From Ignavibacteriota bacterium (lineage in GTDB: Bacteria > Bacteroidota > Ignavibacteria > Ignavibacteriales > Melioribacteraceae), in NCBI GenBank assembly GCA_002698995.1, contig PAAX01000026.1, forward strand, positions 434,001 to 498,000: a DNA stretch of 64,000 nucleotides, written 5' to 3'. Below the pieces are notes generated by a model. It was not told the DNA's origin. It saw only the letters and a program-made list of their open reading frames with translations, and did not search any database. Position 1 is the stretch's first letter; every line of letters starts with the position of its first letter. Of this stretch, positions 44,326 to 54,079 are shown in pieces. The position numbers and the translations under genes are program-made.

Positions 44326-45021
44326 TTATTGAGCATTATTTTGAGCAGGTGGAGCAGGTTTATAATTTCTTCTCAATTTTTCGTATTTAGCTTTTTCTTC
44401 ATCAGTTAGATTAGGAATTTTAAATACTTGTTTAGGATAAATTAAATCCGGGTTCTTAATTTGATCTCTATTTGCTTCATAAATTTTTGGCCATGCAAAT
44501 GGGTTGCCGTAGTGTTGTTCTTTTTTAGCAATACCCCATAAGTGATCACCTTTAACTACAGTGTAGTTAACTTCAGCCGGTTTTTCTTCCCAAGCATCTA
44601 ATTTTCTTTGCATTTGATTATGTACTCTGTCAAAGAATTCCGGTAATGCACTAATCTTATTTGATTTAAGAGCATCAAGTTCAGCTTGTCTATCAGCTTT
44701 TGGTGATTCTTTTCTATTAATTTTGCCGTCAAGCATATTAACTTTATTTCTGAAATCATCTACATCAGATTTTGAAGCACCAACTATGCTGTATAAATCA
44801 TCCATACAATCTTCGTAAGTCTGCATGCCTTCATATTTAGCTTTTAAGCTGTTTACATCACTTTGTAATGCATTTAATTCTTTTGTAAGTTCAGCTTTTT
44901 GCTGAGTTAATCTGTTAATTTCATTTTGCCATTCTTCGTAAGTCATCTCTTCTTGAGCAAATAAGTTTGCAGTTAATAGAAGAGCGGCTAAAAGAAGGCT
45001 CATCAATTTTAATGTTTTCAT
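44326..45021 (-). CDS. Secreted LysM-domain coiled-coil protein
   Basis: A 231-residue protein with a signal peptide (ends near NLFAQ), a long coiled coil (about 28-130) and a C-terminal LysM domain (about 150-205) starting YTVVKGDHLWGIAKKEQ. LysM binds peptidoglycan glycans, so it probably links or monitors the wall. It ends with a Pro/Ala-rich tail. It follows the small coiled-coil lipoprotein gene by 24 bases; the two likely form an envelope pair. Confidence 0.88.
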   Translation of the reverse strand: MKTLKLMSLLLAALLLTANLFAQEEMTYEEWQNEINRLTQQKAELTKELNALQSDVNSLKAKYEGMQTYEDCMDDLYSIVGASKSDVDDFRNKVNMLDGKINRKESPKADRQAELDALKSNKISALPEFFDRVHNQMQRKLDAWEEKPAEVNYTVVKGDHLWGIAKKEQHYGNPFAWPKIYEANRDQIKNPDLIYPKQVFKIPNLTDEEKAKYEKLRRNYKPAPPAQNNAQ

Positions 45022-45045
45022 TTTTCCTCCTATTATTCAAACTTG

Positions 45046-45318
45046 TTATTTAATTTTTTCAAGATTAGCTTTTGCAGCTTCTTGAGCTTTTTGACACTCT
45101 TCTAATTTTGCATTTCTTTCAGCAATTTCTCTTTCCAATTTAGTTTTTTCAGCTTTCAACTGATCAACTTCATTAGAAAGTGATCTTACTTCAGATCTTA
45201 AAGCTTCCAATTGAGCCATTTCTTCTTCGCTTACGCCCCCGCAAGCTGTAAATGACAATCCTAGAGCAACTACTACAATCATCAATACTGCTCTAGAGTT
45301 TTTCAACACGTTTTGCAT
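45046..45318 (-). CDS. Small coiled-coil lipoprotein
   Basis: A 90-residue protein whose signal ends in the lipobox FTAC (Cys26), followed by a single heptad-rich helix (about 31-90: LEALRSEVRSLSNEVDQL). It resembles Lpp-like or Pal-partner lipoproteins in shape but no conserved C-terminal Lys/Arg is seen beyond the final K. It has an AAGGAGG SD. It is co-transcribed with the LysM gene downstream. Confidence 0.83.
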   Translation of the reverse strand: MQNVLKNSRAVLMIVVVALGLSFTACGGVSEEEMAQLEALRSEVRSLSNEVDQLKAEKTKLEREIAERNAKLEECQKAQEAAKANLEKIK

Positions 45319-45372
45319 GTTTCCTCCTTGTTATTGTTAGTTAACTAAAAAAAATACAGCCAAATAATATAA

Positions 45373-46050
45373 TCAAATTAAGCGTTTTTCTACAAAGCTT
45401 AAATATTGATTTCCTGCAATTATTATATGATCAAAGATTTCTATACCTAATATTTTTCCGCTTTCTACCAGTTTCTTTGTAATTGATATATCTTCATTAC
45501 TCGGCTCCGGATTTCCACTCGGATGGTTATGCAAGACAATAATATTAGCAGAATTATTGTCAATTGCAACTTTAAAAACCTCTCTTGGATGTACAACACT
45601 CGAGTTTAAATTTCCTATAGATATATTTTCATACTTAATAATTTTGTTAGCTGAATTTAAGCATAACACAAAAAAATGTTCTTTAATTTCATCTTTTAAC
45701 AAAGGAATGAAAATTTTTGCTACTTCTTCTGGAGAAGTTATTTTTACATCACTAAACCATTTAATTTGTGCGTTAACTCTTTTTGCAATTTCAAAAACGG
45801 CAGCTAATGTTGCTGCTTTATCTTTTCCAATTCCTTCATCTTTTGTAAATGCTGATACAGTTTTAACAGCTAAGGAGGCTAAGTTTCCACTCTTTTTAAT
45901 AATTTCTTGGGATATTTGAACAACAGATTTCCCTTTTGTTCCCGTTCTCAAAATAATAGCAATAAGTTCGGAGTCGCTTAAACTTTGAGGTCCTCTTAGA
46001 ATTAATTTTTCTCTCGGTCTGTCATCAAGTGGTAAATCTTTAATTTTCAT
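45373..46050 (-). CDS. radC: DNA repair protein RadC (JAB/MPN domain)
   Basis: A 225-residue RadC. The N-terminal UPF0758 helices (RPREKLILRGPQSLSDSELIAIILRTGT) are followed by a JAB domain with the JAMM motif HNHPSGNPEPSNED. The role is uncertain; it is linked to recombination-related processes rather than proven repair. It overlaps the TPR gene by 4 bases (ATGA). Confidence 0.93.
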   Translation of the reverse strand: MKIKDLPLDDRPREKLILRGPQSLSDSELIAIILRTGTKGKSVVQISQEIIKKSGNLASLAVKTVSAFTKDEGIGKDKAATLAAVFEIAKRVNAQIKWFSDVKITSPEEVAKIFIPLLKDEIKEHFFVLCLNSANKIIKYENISIGNLNSSVVHPREVFKVAIDNNSANIIVLHNHPSGNPEPSNEDISITKKLVESGKILGIEIFDHIIIAGNQYLSFVEKRLI

Positions 46051-46886
46051 TTTTGATTTGAACCGTATTCTTCAAATTCCTTTGCCTTTTTGAAATAAAT
46101 ATCGGCTTCTTTCTTTCTGTTCATTTTTTCGTAAGTTTTTGCAAGCAGGTTATAATCTTCAAAATCCGCTTTAGAATTTCTAATATAATTCTTTAAAAAG
46201 AATTCTGCTTGTTTAAACGCACTTAATTCATACATAATTTTAGCTGCTATTTTTTGAAGGGTCATTTCGGATGGATCTAAATCAAATGCCTTATTGATTG
46301 CTTCGTTAGCGTGTAAATACATTCCCTTTTTTATGTATGTTTCTGCATAGGTCTTGTATAAATCCATACTTCTTGTAGAAATATTTTCTGCCGACCTTAA
46401 GCTATCAAGTGCGGCATCTAAATCGTTCTGCATAATACTTACTTTTGCAAGATATACATAGGCGTCCGGTAATAGTTCAGACGTTTTATTTTTCTTAATA
46501 AAATCATTAAAATTAATCTTTGCTACTTTATAATCACCCAGATTATAATTAGCCATTCCAATTAAAAAAAGTATTTCGGGGTGTTCTTCTTTTGATATTT
46601 CAGAAACAACGTCAAGTGCTTTATCATGAAATCCATGTCTAACTAAATAATGAGTATAGATTTTCCTTATTTCAATATCTTCATTACTGTTTAAATAATT
46701 ATCTATCAGATTTAATGAAGCACTAACATTATTAAGTTTTTCATAAATGGAGATCAGCTTAATTAGAACAGTTCTTTTAACAGCATCAGAATTGAAAAGA
46801 TTTTTATAAATCTGAATTGCATGAATTAACTGTCCTTCTTTTTCATATTGTTCAGCTTTACGTAATAAATATTCATCTTGATTCAT
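46047..46886 (-). CDS. TPR repeat protein
   Basis: About 279 residues, helix-rich with multiple tetratricopeptide repeats such as ALDSLRSAENISTRS and ANEAINKAFDLDPSEMTLQ. It has no signal peptide and is likely cytoplasmic, acting as a scaffold. The start is uncertain: ATG 46901 would overlap guaA by 10 bases, whereas ATG 46886 lies just past the guaA stop. It is coupled to radC by a 4-base overlap. No specific function is recognised. Confidence 0.8.
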   Translation of the reverse strand: MNQDEYLLRKAEQYEKEGQLIHAIQIYKNLFNSDAVKRTVLIKLISIYEKLNNVSASLNLIDNYLNSNEDIEIRKIYTHYLVRHGFHDKALDVVSEISKEEHPEILFLIGMANYNLGDYKVAKINFNDFIKKNKTSELLPDAYVYLAKVSIMQNDLDAALDSLRSAENISTRSMDLYKTYAETYIKKGMYLHANEAINKAFDLDPSEMTLQKIAAKIMYELSAFKQAEFFLKNYIRNSKADFEDYNLLAKTYEKMNRKKEADIYFKKAKEFEEYGSNQK

Positions 46887-46891
46887 ATATA

Positions 46892-48433
46892 TTATTCCCA
46901 TTCAATTGTGGAAGGAGGTTTGGAACTAATATCATAAACAACTCTATTAACACCTCGTACATTTCTAATAATTTTATTTGAGACTTGTTCTAAAAACTCT
47001 GGATTAAATCTGTACCAATCTGCAGTCATTCCATCGGTTGAAGTAACAGCTCTTAAAGCAATTACATTTTCATAAGTTCTGCTGTCTCCCATTACACCTA
47101 CAGTTTTAACAGGGAGCAAAACTGCAAAAGCCTGCCAAATTTCGTTATAAATTCCAGCCGATTTAATTTCGGAAATAAAAATATCATCAGCTTCTCTTAA
47201 AATTTCCAACTCATCTTTTGTGATATCTCCTAAAAGTCTTACGGCCAAACCCGGACCCGGGAAGGGATGTCTTTCAATAAAACTTTCGGGCAATCCAAGT
47301 TCTTTACCAATTGCTCTAACTTCATCCTTAAACAATTCTCTGAAAGGCTCAATAAGTTTGAGATTCATTTTTTCCGGCAATCCGCCAACATTATGATGAG
47401 TTTTAATTGTAACCGAAGCTCCTTTAACAGAAACCGATTCTATTACATCCGGATATAAAGTACCTTGTACTAAAAACTGAGGATCATCAAATTTTTTTGC
47501 CTCCTGCTCAAATACATCAATAAATGTGTTCCCGATTATTTTTCTTTTCAGTTCAGGATCGCTTATTCCTTTTAATCTTTCTAGAAATAATTCGGAAGCA
47601 TCAACATGTATAACTTTTAGATGATAATTTTCATCAAACATTTTCACTATATCAGCAGACTCATTTTTTCTCATCAAACCAGAATCAACATGAATACAAA
47701 TTAACTGATCACCAATCGCTTTATCAACCAGAATTGCTGCTACAGAAGAATCAACACCGCCGCTTAATGCACATAAAACTTTTTTATCTCCGACTCTTTC
47801 TTTTATTTCAATAATACTTTGTTCCACAAAATTATGAGGAGTCCAGCTTCCGCTGCAAGTACAAATTTCAAAAACAAAATTGGATAAAATTCTTTTCCCT
47901 TCAGTTGAATGAACTACTTCCGGATGAAATTGAACACCAAAAATATTCTTCTCTTCATTTGCTATTGCGCAGATAGGAGAGTTTTCTGTTTTAGCAATAA
48001 CATCAAAATTGTTTGGAAGATTTGTTATATAATCTCCATGACTCATCCAAACTATTGATTTGTCATTTACATTTTTAAAGAGAGAATTATTTGAAATCAC
48101 TTCAAGATATGCTTTTCCATATTCTCTATTTTTTGCAGGTTCAACTGTTCCTTCAAAATTTTTACATATTAATTGAAGTCCGTAACAAATTCCTAAAACC
48201 GGAATATTCAAAGAAAATATCTCGTTCGAAATCTGTGGAGAATCTTCATCATACACACTCATTGGTCCGCCGGAAAGAATGATTCCAACAGGATTTAATT
48301 CTTTTATTCTTTCTAAAGAAAAGTTAAAAGGATGAATTTCAGAATAAACATTTAATTCTCTAATTCTTCTGGCTATTAACTGGGTATACTGAGAACCAAA
48401 ATCTAATATTAAAATAGTTTCATGATGGGACAT
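46892..48433 (-). CDS. guaA: GMP synthase (glutamine-hydrolysing)
   Basis: A 513-residue enzyme converting XMP to GMP with ATP and glutamine. The N-terminal class I glutamine amidotransferase has DFGSQYTQL at the start and the Cys nucleophile in GICYGLQ. The ATP-pyrophosphatase part has [10 protein letters not shown], followed by the dimer domain ending in [10 protein letters not shown]. The ATG at 48433 is chosen over an earlier in-frame ATG because GGAG lies 8 bases before it. A terminator-like hairpin sits right upstream. Confidence 0.97.
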   Translation of the reverse strand: MSHHETILILDFGSQYTQLIARRIRELNVYSEIHPFNFSLERIKELNPVGIILSGGPMSVYDEDSPQISNEIFSLNIPVLGICYGLQLICKNFEGTVEPAKNREYGKAYLEVISNNSLFKNVNDKSIVWMSHGDYITNLPNNFDVIAKTENSPICAIANEEKNIFGVQFHPEVVHSTEGKRILSNFVFEICTCSGSWTPHNFVEQSIIEIKERVGDKKVLCALSGGVDSSVAAILVDKAIGDQLICIHVDSGLMRKNESADIVKMFDENYHLKVIHVDASELFLERLKGISDPELKRKIIGNTFIDVFEQEAKKFDDPQFLVQGTLYPDVIESVSVKGASVTIKTHHNVGGLPEKMNLKLIEPFRELFKDEVRAIGKELGLPESFIERHPFPGPGLAVRLLGDITKDELEILREADDIFISEIKSAGIYNEIWQAFAVLLPVKTVGVMGDSRTYENVIALRAVTSTDGMTADWYRFNPEFLEQVSNKIIRNVRGVNRVVYDISSKPPSTIEWE

Positions 48434-48451
48434 TAAAAAACTCCAAATAAA

Positions 48452-48483
48452 CAAAAGGCAAAATCCCTTTTAGAGATTTTGCC
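48452..48483 (-). terminator. Terminator-like hairpin between gcvH and guaA
   Basis: GGCAAAATC (48457-48465) pairs with GATTTTGCC (48475-48483), with TTTTG following on the minus strand. It ends 18-19 bases before the guaA start codon, leaving no room for a promoter after it. Confidence 0.75.
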
Positions 48484-48510
48484 CTCAAATAAAATTTTCA
48501 AAAAAGTTTA

Positions 48511-48888
48511 CTAAGCAAGCTGTGCTTTGTAATCATCGCTACTTAATAATTCATTAAGCTGATCCGGATTAGTAATTTCTATCTTAACTAACCATCCTTC
48601 GCCGTACGGATCTGAATTAACTGCCTGTGGTTCATCGGCTAATTTAGTATTAACTTCTAAAATTTTACCGTCACATGGAGCAAATAAATCACTCACTGTT
48701 TTAACGGCTTCAATTGTTCCAAAAGCATCTCCGATAGAGATTTCAGTTAGGTTAGGATCGATATCAACAAAAACTACATCACCTAATTCACCTTGAGCAT
48801 AATCTGTAACACCAATAATTCCGGTATTTCCTTCTACCTTAATCCATTCATGATCTTTAGTGTACTTCAAACTTTCTGGGATATTCAT
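48511..48888 (-). CDS. gcvH: Glycine cleavage system H protein
   Basis: A 125-residue lipoyl carrier. The lipoylated lysine is K63 in IEAVKTVSDL, within a typical biotinyl/lipoyl fold; YTKDHEWI near residue 10 is diagnostic. It shuttles the aminomethyl group between P, T and L proteins, none of which are in this window. It may instead carry lipoyl transfer roles. It follows accC by 3 bases at the end of the efp-accB-accC run. Confidence 0.96.
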   Translation of the reverse strand: MNIPESLKYTKDHEWIKVEGNTGIIGVTDYAQGELGDVVFVDIDPNLTEISIGDAFGTIEAVKTVSDLFAPCDGKILEVNTKLADEPQAVNSDPYGEGWLVKIEITNPDQLNELLSSDDYKAQLA

Positions 48889-48891
48889 TTT

Positions 48892-50244
48892 TTAACCTCG
48901 AGAATTATTATTTAACGCTAAGTGATCTATAAAGGAAGTATCATAATCTCCCTTCACAAATTTATTATTTTCTAAAACAAGTTGGTGGAAAGGAATTGTA
49001 GTTTTAATTCCTTCAATCTGAAACTCTTCAAAAGCTCTTTTAGCTCTTGATATTGCGTGCTCTCTATCAGTGCCCCAAACAATTAATTTTGCAATTAATG
49101 AATCATAATAAGGTGGAATTACGTAATCATTATAAGCATGAGAATCAACTCTAACACCAAAGCCTCCGGGAAAATGGAGATACTCAATTTTACCGGGAGA
49201 TGGTCTGAAATTAAAATCAGGATCTTCAGCATTTATTCTGAATTCAAAAGCATGTCCATTTGGTTCTTTTGGCAGATCGGCAATTTTTTGTCCGGCAGCA
49301 ACTAAAATCTGCTGTTTAATAAGATCAAGATTGTTTACCATTTCGGTAACCGGATGCTCAACCTGAATTCTAGTATTCATTTCGATGAAATAAAAATTCA
49401 GATGTTTATCAACGAGATATTCAATAGTGCCGGCACCTTCGTAATTAACTGCTTTAGCACCTTTAATTGAAGCGTCCCCCATGGCTTTTCTTAATTCGGG
49501 AGAAACAACCGGAGAAGGAGATTCTTCAATTAATTTTTGATGTCTTCTTTGAACGGTACAGTCTCTTTCATTATAATGATAAACATTGCCAAATTGATCT
49601 CCCATAACTTGAATTTCGATATGACGAGGGTTTTCAATATATTTTTCTAAATATAATTCAGGGTTTCCAAAAGCGGAATCAGCTTCATTGCTTGCGGTTT
49701 TAAATGCGTTTTCTATATACTTTTCTTCCCAAACAATTCTCATTCCTTTACCGCCGCCGCCGGCAGAAGCTTTAAGCATAACAGGATAACCAATTTCTAA
49801 AGCAATCTTTTTTGCTTCAGCAACAGATTTAACAGCTCCATCGCTTCCGGGAACTACAGGAACACCGCATGCTTTCATAGTCTCTTTTGCTAAAGCTTTA
49901 TCCCCCATTTTACGAATCATATCAGGAGAAGGACCTATAAATTTTATATTTGATTCAGCACAAATTTCAGAAAAATCAGCATTCTCTGCTAAAAATCCGT
50001 ATCCAGGATGAATTGCATCCGCTCCGGTAACTTGAGCAGCAGAGATTATACTTGGAATTTTTAAGTAACTTTCTTTGCTATTAGCGGGACCAATACAAAC
50101 AGCCTCATCTGCAAATACAGTATGTAAAGAATCTTTATCGGCAACAGAATAAACAGCAACAGTTTTAATACCTAGTTCTTTACAAGTTCTAATTATTCTT
50201 AAAGCGATTTCGCCCCTATTGGCAATTAGAATTTTATTGAACAA
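48892..50244 (-). CDS. accC: Acetyl-CoA carboxylase biotin carboxylase subunit
   Basis: A 450-residue ATP-grasp enzyme that carboxylates biotin on BCCP. It shows [16 protein letters not shown] near the start, the glycine-rich ATP loop [14 protein letters not shown], then [16 protein letters not shown] and [14 protein letters not shown]. Length is normal. It lies 23 bases after accB in a classic accBC pair; accAD are not seen here. Confidence 0.97.
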   Translation of the reverse strand: MFNKILIANRGEIALRIIRTCKELGIKTVAVYSVADKDSLHTVFADEAVCIGPANSKESYLKIPSIISAAQVTGADAIHPGYGFLAENADFSEICAESNIKFIGPSPDMIRKMGDKALAKETMKACGVPVVPGSDGAVKSVAEAKKIALEIGYPVMLKASAGGGGKGMRIVWEEKYIENAFKTASNEADSAFGNPELYLEKYIENPRHIEIQVMGDQFGNVYHYNERDCTVQRRHQKLIEESPSPVVSPELRKAMGDASIKGAKAVNYEGAGTIEYLVDKHLNFYFIEMNTRIQVEHPVTEMVNNLDLIKQQILVAAGQKIADLPKEPNGHAFEFRINAEDPDFNFRPSPGKIEYLHFPGGFGVRVDSHAYNDYVIPPYYDSLIAKLIVWGTDREHAISRAKRAFEEFQIEGIKTTIPFHQLVLENNKFVKGDYDTSFIDHLALNNNSRG

Positions 50245-50267
50245 AATAACCTCTTATTTAAGGAGCA

Positions 50268-50768
50268 TTAATCTTTCTTAATTAAAAAGAGCGGTTGATT
50301 GTATTCAACAGCAGTAGCATTTTCTACTAAAATTTTAACAATCTTACCATTAATATCAGATTCAATTTCATTCATTAATTTCATTGCTTCAACAATGCAA
50401 AGCACAGTTCCCGATGCAACTGTATCACCAATTTGAACATAAGGATCAGCATCCGGAGCAGGTGATCTATAAAATGTTCCAACAATTGGAGATTTTATTT
50501 CGTGAAGATCACTTGTTTTTTCAGCAGCCGAATCTTTAGCATCAATAGGTTGAGAACCTGATTCATTTCTAGTTTCAGGTTGATGTGACGGTAATGATAC
50601 ATGATGAAATTGAGGATTACCGGGTAGAGAAAACTGCTGAGTTACAGGAGAATTTTTGGATACTTTTAATTTAATTTCCCCTTCTTGGTAAGATAACTCA
50701 GTTATCTCACTTTTCTCAACAACTTTAATAATTTTCTTTATGAAATCTAATTTTTGATTATTGTCCAT
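50268..50768 (-). CDS. accB: Biotin carboxyl carrier protein of acetyl-CoA carboxylase
   Basis: A 166-residue BCCP. It has an N-terminal helical segment, a Pro/Ser-rich linker (about 40-90) and the biotinyl domain with the target K130 in VEAMKLMNE. It carries carboxybiotin from AccC to the transferase. Its start is 10 bases after the efp stop, so efp and accB are co-transcribed. Confidence 0.96.
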   Translation of the reverse strand: MDNNQKLDFIKKIIKVVEKSEITELSYQEGEIKLKVSKNSPVTQQFSLPGNPQFHHVSLPSHQPETRNESGSQPIDAKDSAAEKTSDLHEIKSPIVGTFYRSPAPDADPYVQIGDTVASGTVLCIVEAMKLMNEIESDINGKIVKILVENATAVEYNQPLFLIKKD

Positions 50769-50778
50769 GTGAACTCAA

Positions 50779-51345
50779 TTAATTTTTAATTCTTTCAACA
50801 TAACTGCCGGTTCTAGTATCAATTTTAAGTTTATCTCCTTCATTAATAAATAAAGGAACATTGACGGTAGCGCCGGTTTCTAATTTAGCCGGTTTCATAG
50901 CATTTGTTGCAGTATCTCCTCTAAAACCGGGTTCTGTTTCTACTACTTCCAACTCAACAAAAATCGGAGGTTCTATAGTAACAATTTGTTCTTTATCATC
51001 CAAAAGTAATTCAACTTCTGTGCTTTCTTTTAAGAATTTTTGGGCTTCTCCAAAAAGTTCTTCTGCAACGGTCATCTGCTCATAAGTTTCATTATCCATA
51101 AGCACATAACCGCCGGATTCTTTATATAAATATTGATATTTTCTTCTCTCAACTCTAACAATATCTATACTTTCACCCGATCTAAAAGTATTTTCAAGAA
51201 CTCTTCCGGTTCTAAGATTTTTTAACGTTGATCTAACAAATGCTCCCCCTTTTCCAGGTTTAACATGCTGAAATTCGGTGATAGTATATAGATCATTTTT
51301 GAATTTAATAATAAGCCCATTTCTAAAATCTGAAGTATCTGCCAT
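50779..51345 (-). CDS. efp: Elongation factor P
   Basis: The 188-residue three-domain EF-P relieves ribosome stalling at polyproline. The tip loop is KPGKGGAF, with Lys32 as the likely residue for modification. The C-terminal domain ends in GDKLKIDTRTGSYVERIKN. No EpmA/EpmB genes are in the window. It heads the efp-accB-accC-gcvH run; an upstream TTG-21-TATATTTA pattern resembles the promoter layout. Confidence 0.96.
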   Translation of the reverse strand: MADTSDFRNGLIIKFKNDLYTITEFQHVKPGKGGAFVRSTLKNLRTGRVLENTFRSGESIDIVRVERRKYQYLYKESGGYVLMDNETYEQMTVAEELFGEAQKFLKESTEVELLLDDKEQIVTIEPPIFVELEVVETEPGFRGDTATNAMKPAKLETGATVNVPLFINEGDKLKIDTRTGSYVERIKN

Positions 51346-51430
51346 AAATCTACTCTATATAATTAATAAAAAATTTAACAAGCCGTAAATATAAAATCAA
51401 GGAGTAATATTAATCAAGAAATTTGGAATA

Positions 51431-51466
51431 AAAAAGAAAAAGCCGTGAAAAATTAATTTCACGGCT
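51431..51466 (-). terminator. Terminator of the second T9SS protein gene
   Basis: AGCCGTGAAA (51441-51450) pairs with TTTCACGGCT (51457-51466) around a 6-base loop. TTTTTCTTTTTT follows on the minus strand. A T run on the other side could make it bidirectional. Confidence 0.9.
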
Positions 51467-51483
51467 TTTTTATTAAAGCTTGA

Positions 51484-53304
51484 TTATTTCACAAGCATCA
51501 TTTTCATAGATTTGCTGAAATTACCATATTTTAATGTATAAATATACATTCCAGTTGAAACTTTACTTCCGAAATTATTAGTTCCATCCCAAGTAACTTC
51601 ATAAGAACCTTTTTGAAGTTCTTCGCCGCTTAGTAAAGTTTTTACTTCTCTACCTAAAGCATCATAAACTGTAAGAGTAATGTTATTATTTACTGGTAAG
51701 CTGAATCTGATATTTGTTGTAGGGTTAAAAGGATTTGGGAAATTTTGTTCTAAAACATAATCACTAGGAAGAACAATATCCATTTCTTTTAATTCAACAC
51801 TAGTTGCACCATCAGCTTCTAGAATTTTTAATCCCCATCTCTTTTCAGCTTGAATTTTTGAAGTAACTGTATCGTATTTTGTACCATTCCATGTTAAGTT
51901 AAGAACGTCAATACTATCAACAGTACCTTGGTAAGGCATGATTATGTCTTGTTTTCCATCTTTATCAAAGTCAGTATTTTTTGCATATAATTTTGAAACG
52001 AATTCACTTGAATAAGTATAAGCAGTATCCAAAACGCCAACTGAATCTTTGTAAACTATTCTTCTGTAGGTACCTTCTTCTCTTTCAAATAAATTAGCTA
52101 CAGTCCAGTTTGCTGGATCGGTAATATCACCACCTTGGAATTCGGCAGTATTAATATTAACACCATTACCACCGCCAACATAAACATTAGGTTTTCCGTT
52201 ACCATCTAAATCACCATAACCAATACCAAATTGATCTAGAGTAGTAATTTCAGACATGTCAATTACGGTAGCGTTTTCAGCAGTAATTTCGTTTGTAGCT
52301 TCACCATCACCATAATGAATGATATGCAGCCAACCAATATGTGGATAACCACCTTCACCATCTTGACCAGGATAAGTTGGAAGATAAATTTCTTCTCTAC
52401 CATCGTTATCTAAATCAGCAGCAACACCACTGAATAAAGCAACATCATCAATACCTTCACCTAATTGAAGGTTACCGTTAGTTGTGTTTGGTAAATTATA
52501 AGTATTAGCACTTGGTACTGTAATAGGAACCACGTTTTTTAAGTTCCAGTTGTGTAATAAGATTTCTTTTTTACCATTGCCATTTAAATCAGCAGAAATC
52601 ATTGCATAAGGAGAACCGCCGTCAACTGCATAATCTGCCATATTAGTTCTAACAAATTCACCTTCTAAAGTGAAACCTGAAAATCCAGGTTGGTTAGTAA
52701 TCCAATTTCCAACTGCACTAATAATATAATATCTGTCATTTTCATTAGGTGATGAGTTTAAAGCAATAACTAATTCATTTTCACTATCACCGTCAACATC
52801 GGTAATTTCGAAATATTCAGCATGACCGCTATTGCTTGCACTTGCTAATGCTTCAAAATTAACAATTTGAGAAGGTTGTGTACCAAAATTATAACTTCCG
52901 GCAACTCCGTCCCATTCAAAAATTGCAACGCCAATACCGGCTAATTGAACTATTACTTCGTTTAATCCATCGTTATCCAAATCGCCAAAAGCTACGTAAC
53001 GAGGAGTAGAACCACCTGCAGAAATATCAGTAGGTGAAATCCATTTTAATTCAATTTGATTATCAGTTCCGGTGTTAGCAAAAACTTGAACTGTTCCATA
53101 ATTGTAGTTTGTAACAGCAATTGCAGAATTACCGTCACCTAATAAATCGTCAATATAGTTTGCGCCTCTAAGACTAGTTAAGCCTGATAATACTGAATCT
53201 TCGGCTGCTGTTGGTGCATTATAATATGCAACAACACCTACATTTTGTGCATATATTGATGAAACCATCATCAATACAGCTAATAAAGTTAATACTTTCT
53301 TCAT
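51484..53304 (-). CDS. Secreted FG-GAP/VCBS-repeat protein with T9SS sorting domain
   Basis: About 606 residues from ATG 53304 (AAGGAG 7 bases upstream), with a signal peptide ending near SSIYAQ. Repeated acidic calcium-binding-like loops such as DLDNDGLNE, DVDGDSENE and DLDNDGREE match FG-GAP/VCBS propeller repeats. The last ~80 residues are a T9SS sorting domain (QNFPNPFNP, VYDALGREV, then GMYIYTLKYG). It should be exported across the outer membrane; the ligand is unknown. It follows a TPR membrane protein gene. Confidence 0.9.
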   Translation of the reverse strand: MKKVLTLLAVLMMVSSIYAQNVGVVAYYNAPTAAEDSVLSGLTSLRGANYIDDLLGDGNSAIAVTNYNYGTVQVFANTGTDNQIELKWISPTDISAGGSTPRYVAFGDLDNDGLNEVIVQLAGIGVAIFEWDGVAGSYNFGTQPSQIVNFEALASASNSGHAEYFEITDVDGDSENELVIALNSSPNENDRYYIISAVGNWITNQPGFSGFTLEGEFVRTNMADYAVDGGSPYAMISADLNGNGKKEILLHNWNLKNVVPITVPSANTYNLPNTTNGNLQLGEGIDDVALFSGVAADLDNDGREEIYLPTYPGQDGEGGYPHIGWLHIIHYGDGEATNEITAENATVIDMSEITTLDQFGIGYGDLDGNGKPNVYVGGGNGVNINTAEFQGGDITDPANWTVANLFEREEGTYRRIVYKDSVGVLDTAYTYSSEFVSKLYAKNTDFDKDGKQDIIMPYQGTVDSIDVLNLTWNGTKYDTVTSKIQAEKRWGLKILEADGATSVELKEMDIVLPSDYVLEQNFPNPFNPTTNIRFSLPVNNNITLTVYDALGREVKTLLSGEELQKGSYEVTWDGTNNFGSKVSTGMYIYTLKYGNFSKSMKMMLVK

Positions 53305-53335
53305 AAGCACGCTCCTTGCTTTTTTTTTGTGAGAT

Positions 53336-54022
53336 TTAGTTGATACTTGTTAAATATTTATCTGCTTCCCTGGAAGCATTTGATGCAGCATAATCAGTTT
53401 TAATCATTTTAAATAATTCATTAGCCTCTTCTACTTTACCGGCTTTTTTATAATTTATTCCCGATTTTAGTATGAAATCTGAGTTTAATGGATTGAATTT
53501 ACTAACAAAAGCTGCTTTTTCAAAATATTCGGCAGCGTCTAAATTTTTGCCCTCTGCTGAGTAGCATGATGCAATACCAGCTAATGCAGTAGCTTTATGT
53601 AAAGGATTGTCTCCACTGTAATCTTTGTATACTTCCATTGCTTCATTAATTTTTCCGATGCTGTACAATGAGTTTGCCAAATAAATTTTTGCAATTTCAC
53701 CTTGATCCGTACTTCCGTATTCATCAACTATTTCTTTTAATCCTATTAACTCTGTACCGGGCTGTCCGTCAATTGCTAATTGATATTGTGCCTGATCGTA
53801 CAAAGGCATAACTTTGGCAAGTAATTGAGAAGCAACCAAATCATTATTGCTTCTATTGCTCTGATATACAAAAATTAGTGCAACTACAACCGCTATAGCA
53901 CCAACTGCAATTAAAATTTGATTTTTATTGTGCTCGAAATAATCATATGCTTTATAATAAGAGTAAACCAAACCGTCTTGTTTGATTTCTTTTTTCGACA
54001 ATTTTTTCTTTTTTTCTAACAC
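53336..54022 (-). CDS. Single-pass membrane TPR protein
   Basis: A 228-residue protein with a cytoplasmic N-terminus rich in Lys, one membrane helix (about 37-52) and tetratricopeptide-like repeats in the periplasmic part (IYLANSLYSIGKINEAMEVYKDY, KNLDAAEYFEKAA). The shape resembles YfgM, which assists the Sec translocon, but the family match is by shape only. It lies 31 bases upstream of the T9SS protein gene on the same strand. Confidence 0.75.
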   Translation of the reverse strand: MLEKKKKLSKKEIKQDGLVYSYYKAYDYFEHNKNQILIAVGAIAVVVALIFVYQSNRSNNDLVASQLLAKVMPLYDQAQYQLAIDGQPGTELIGLKEIVDEYGSTDQGEIAKIYLANSLYSIGKINEAMEVYKDYSGDNPLHKATALAGIASCYSAEGKNLDAAEYFEKAAFVSKFNPLNSDFILKSGINYKKAGKVEEANELFKMIKTDYAASNASREADKYLTSIN

Positions 54023-54079
54023 ATTCTCTCCTGAAATATTTAATTAAGTAATTTAATAAAAAATATGCAATTATCTAAC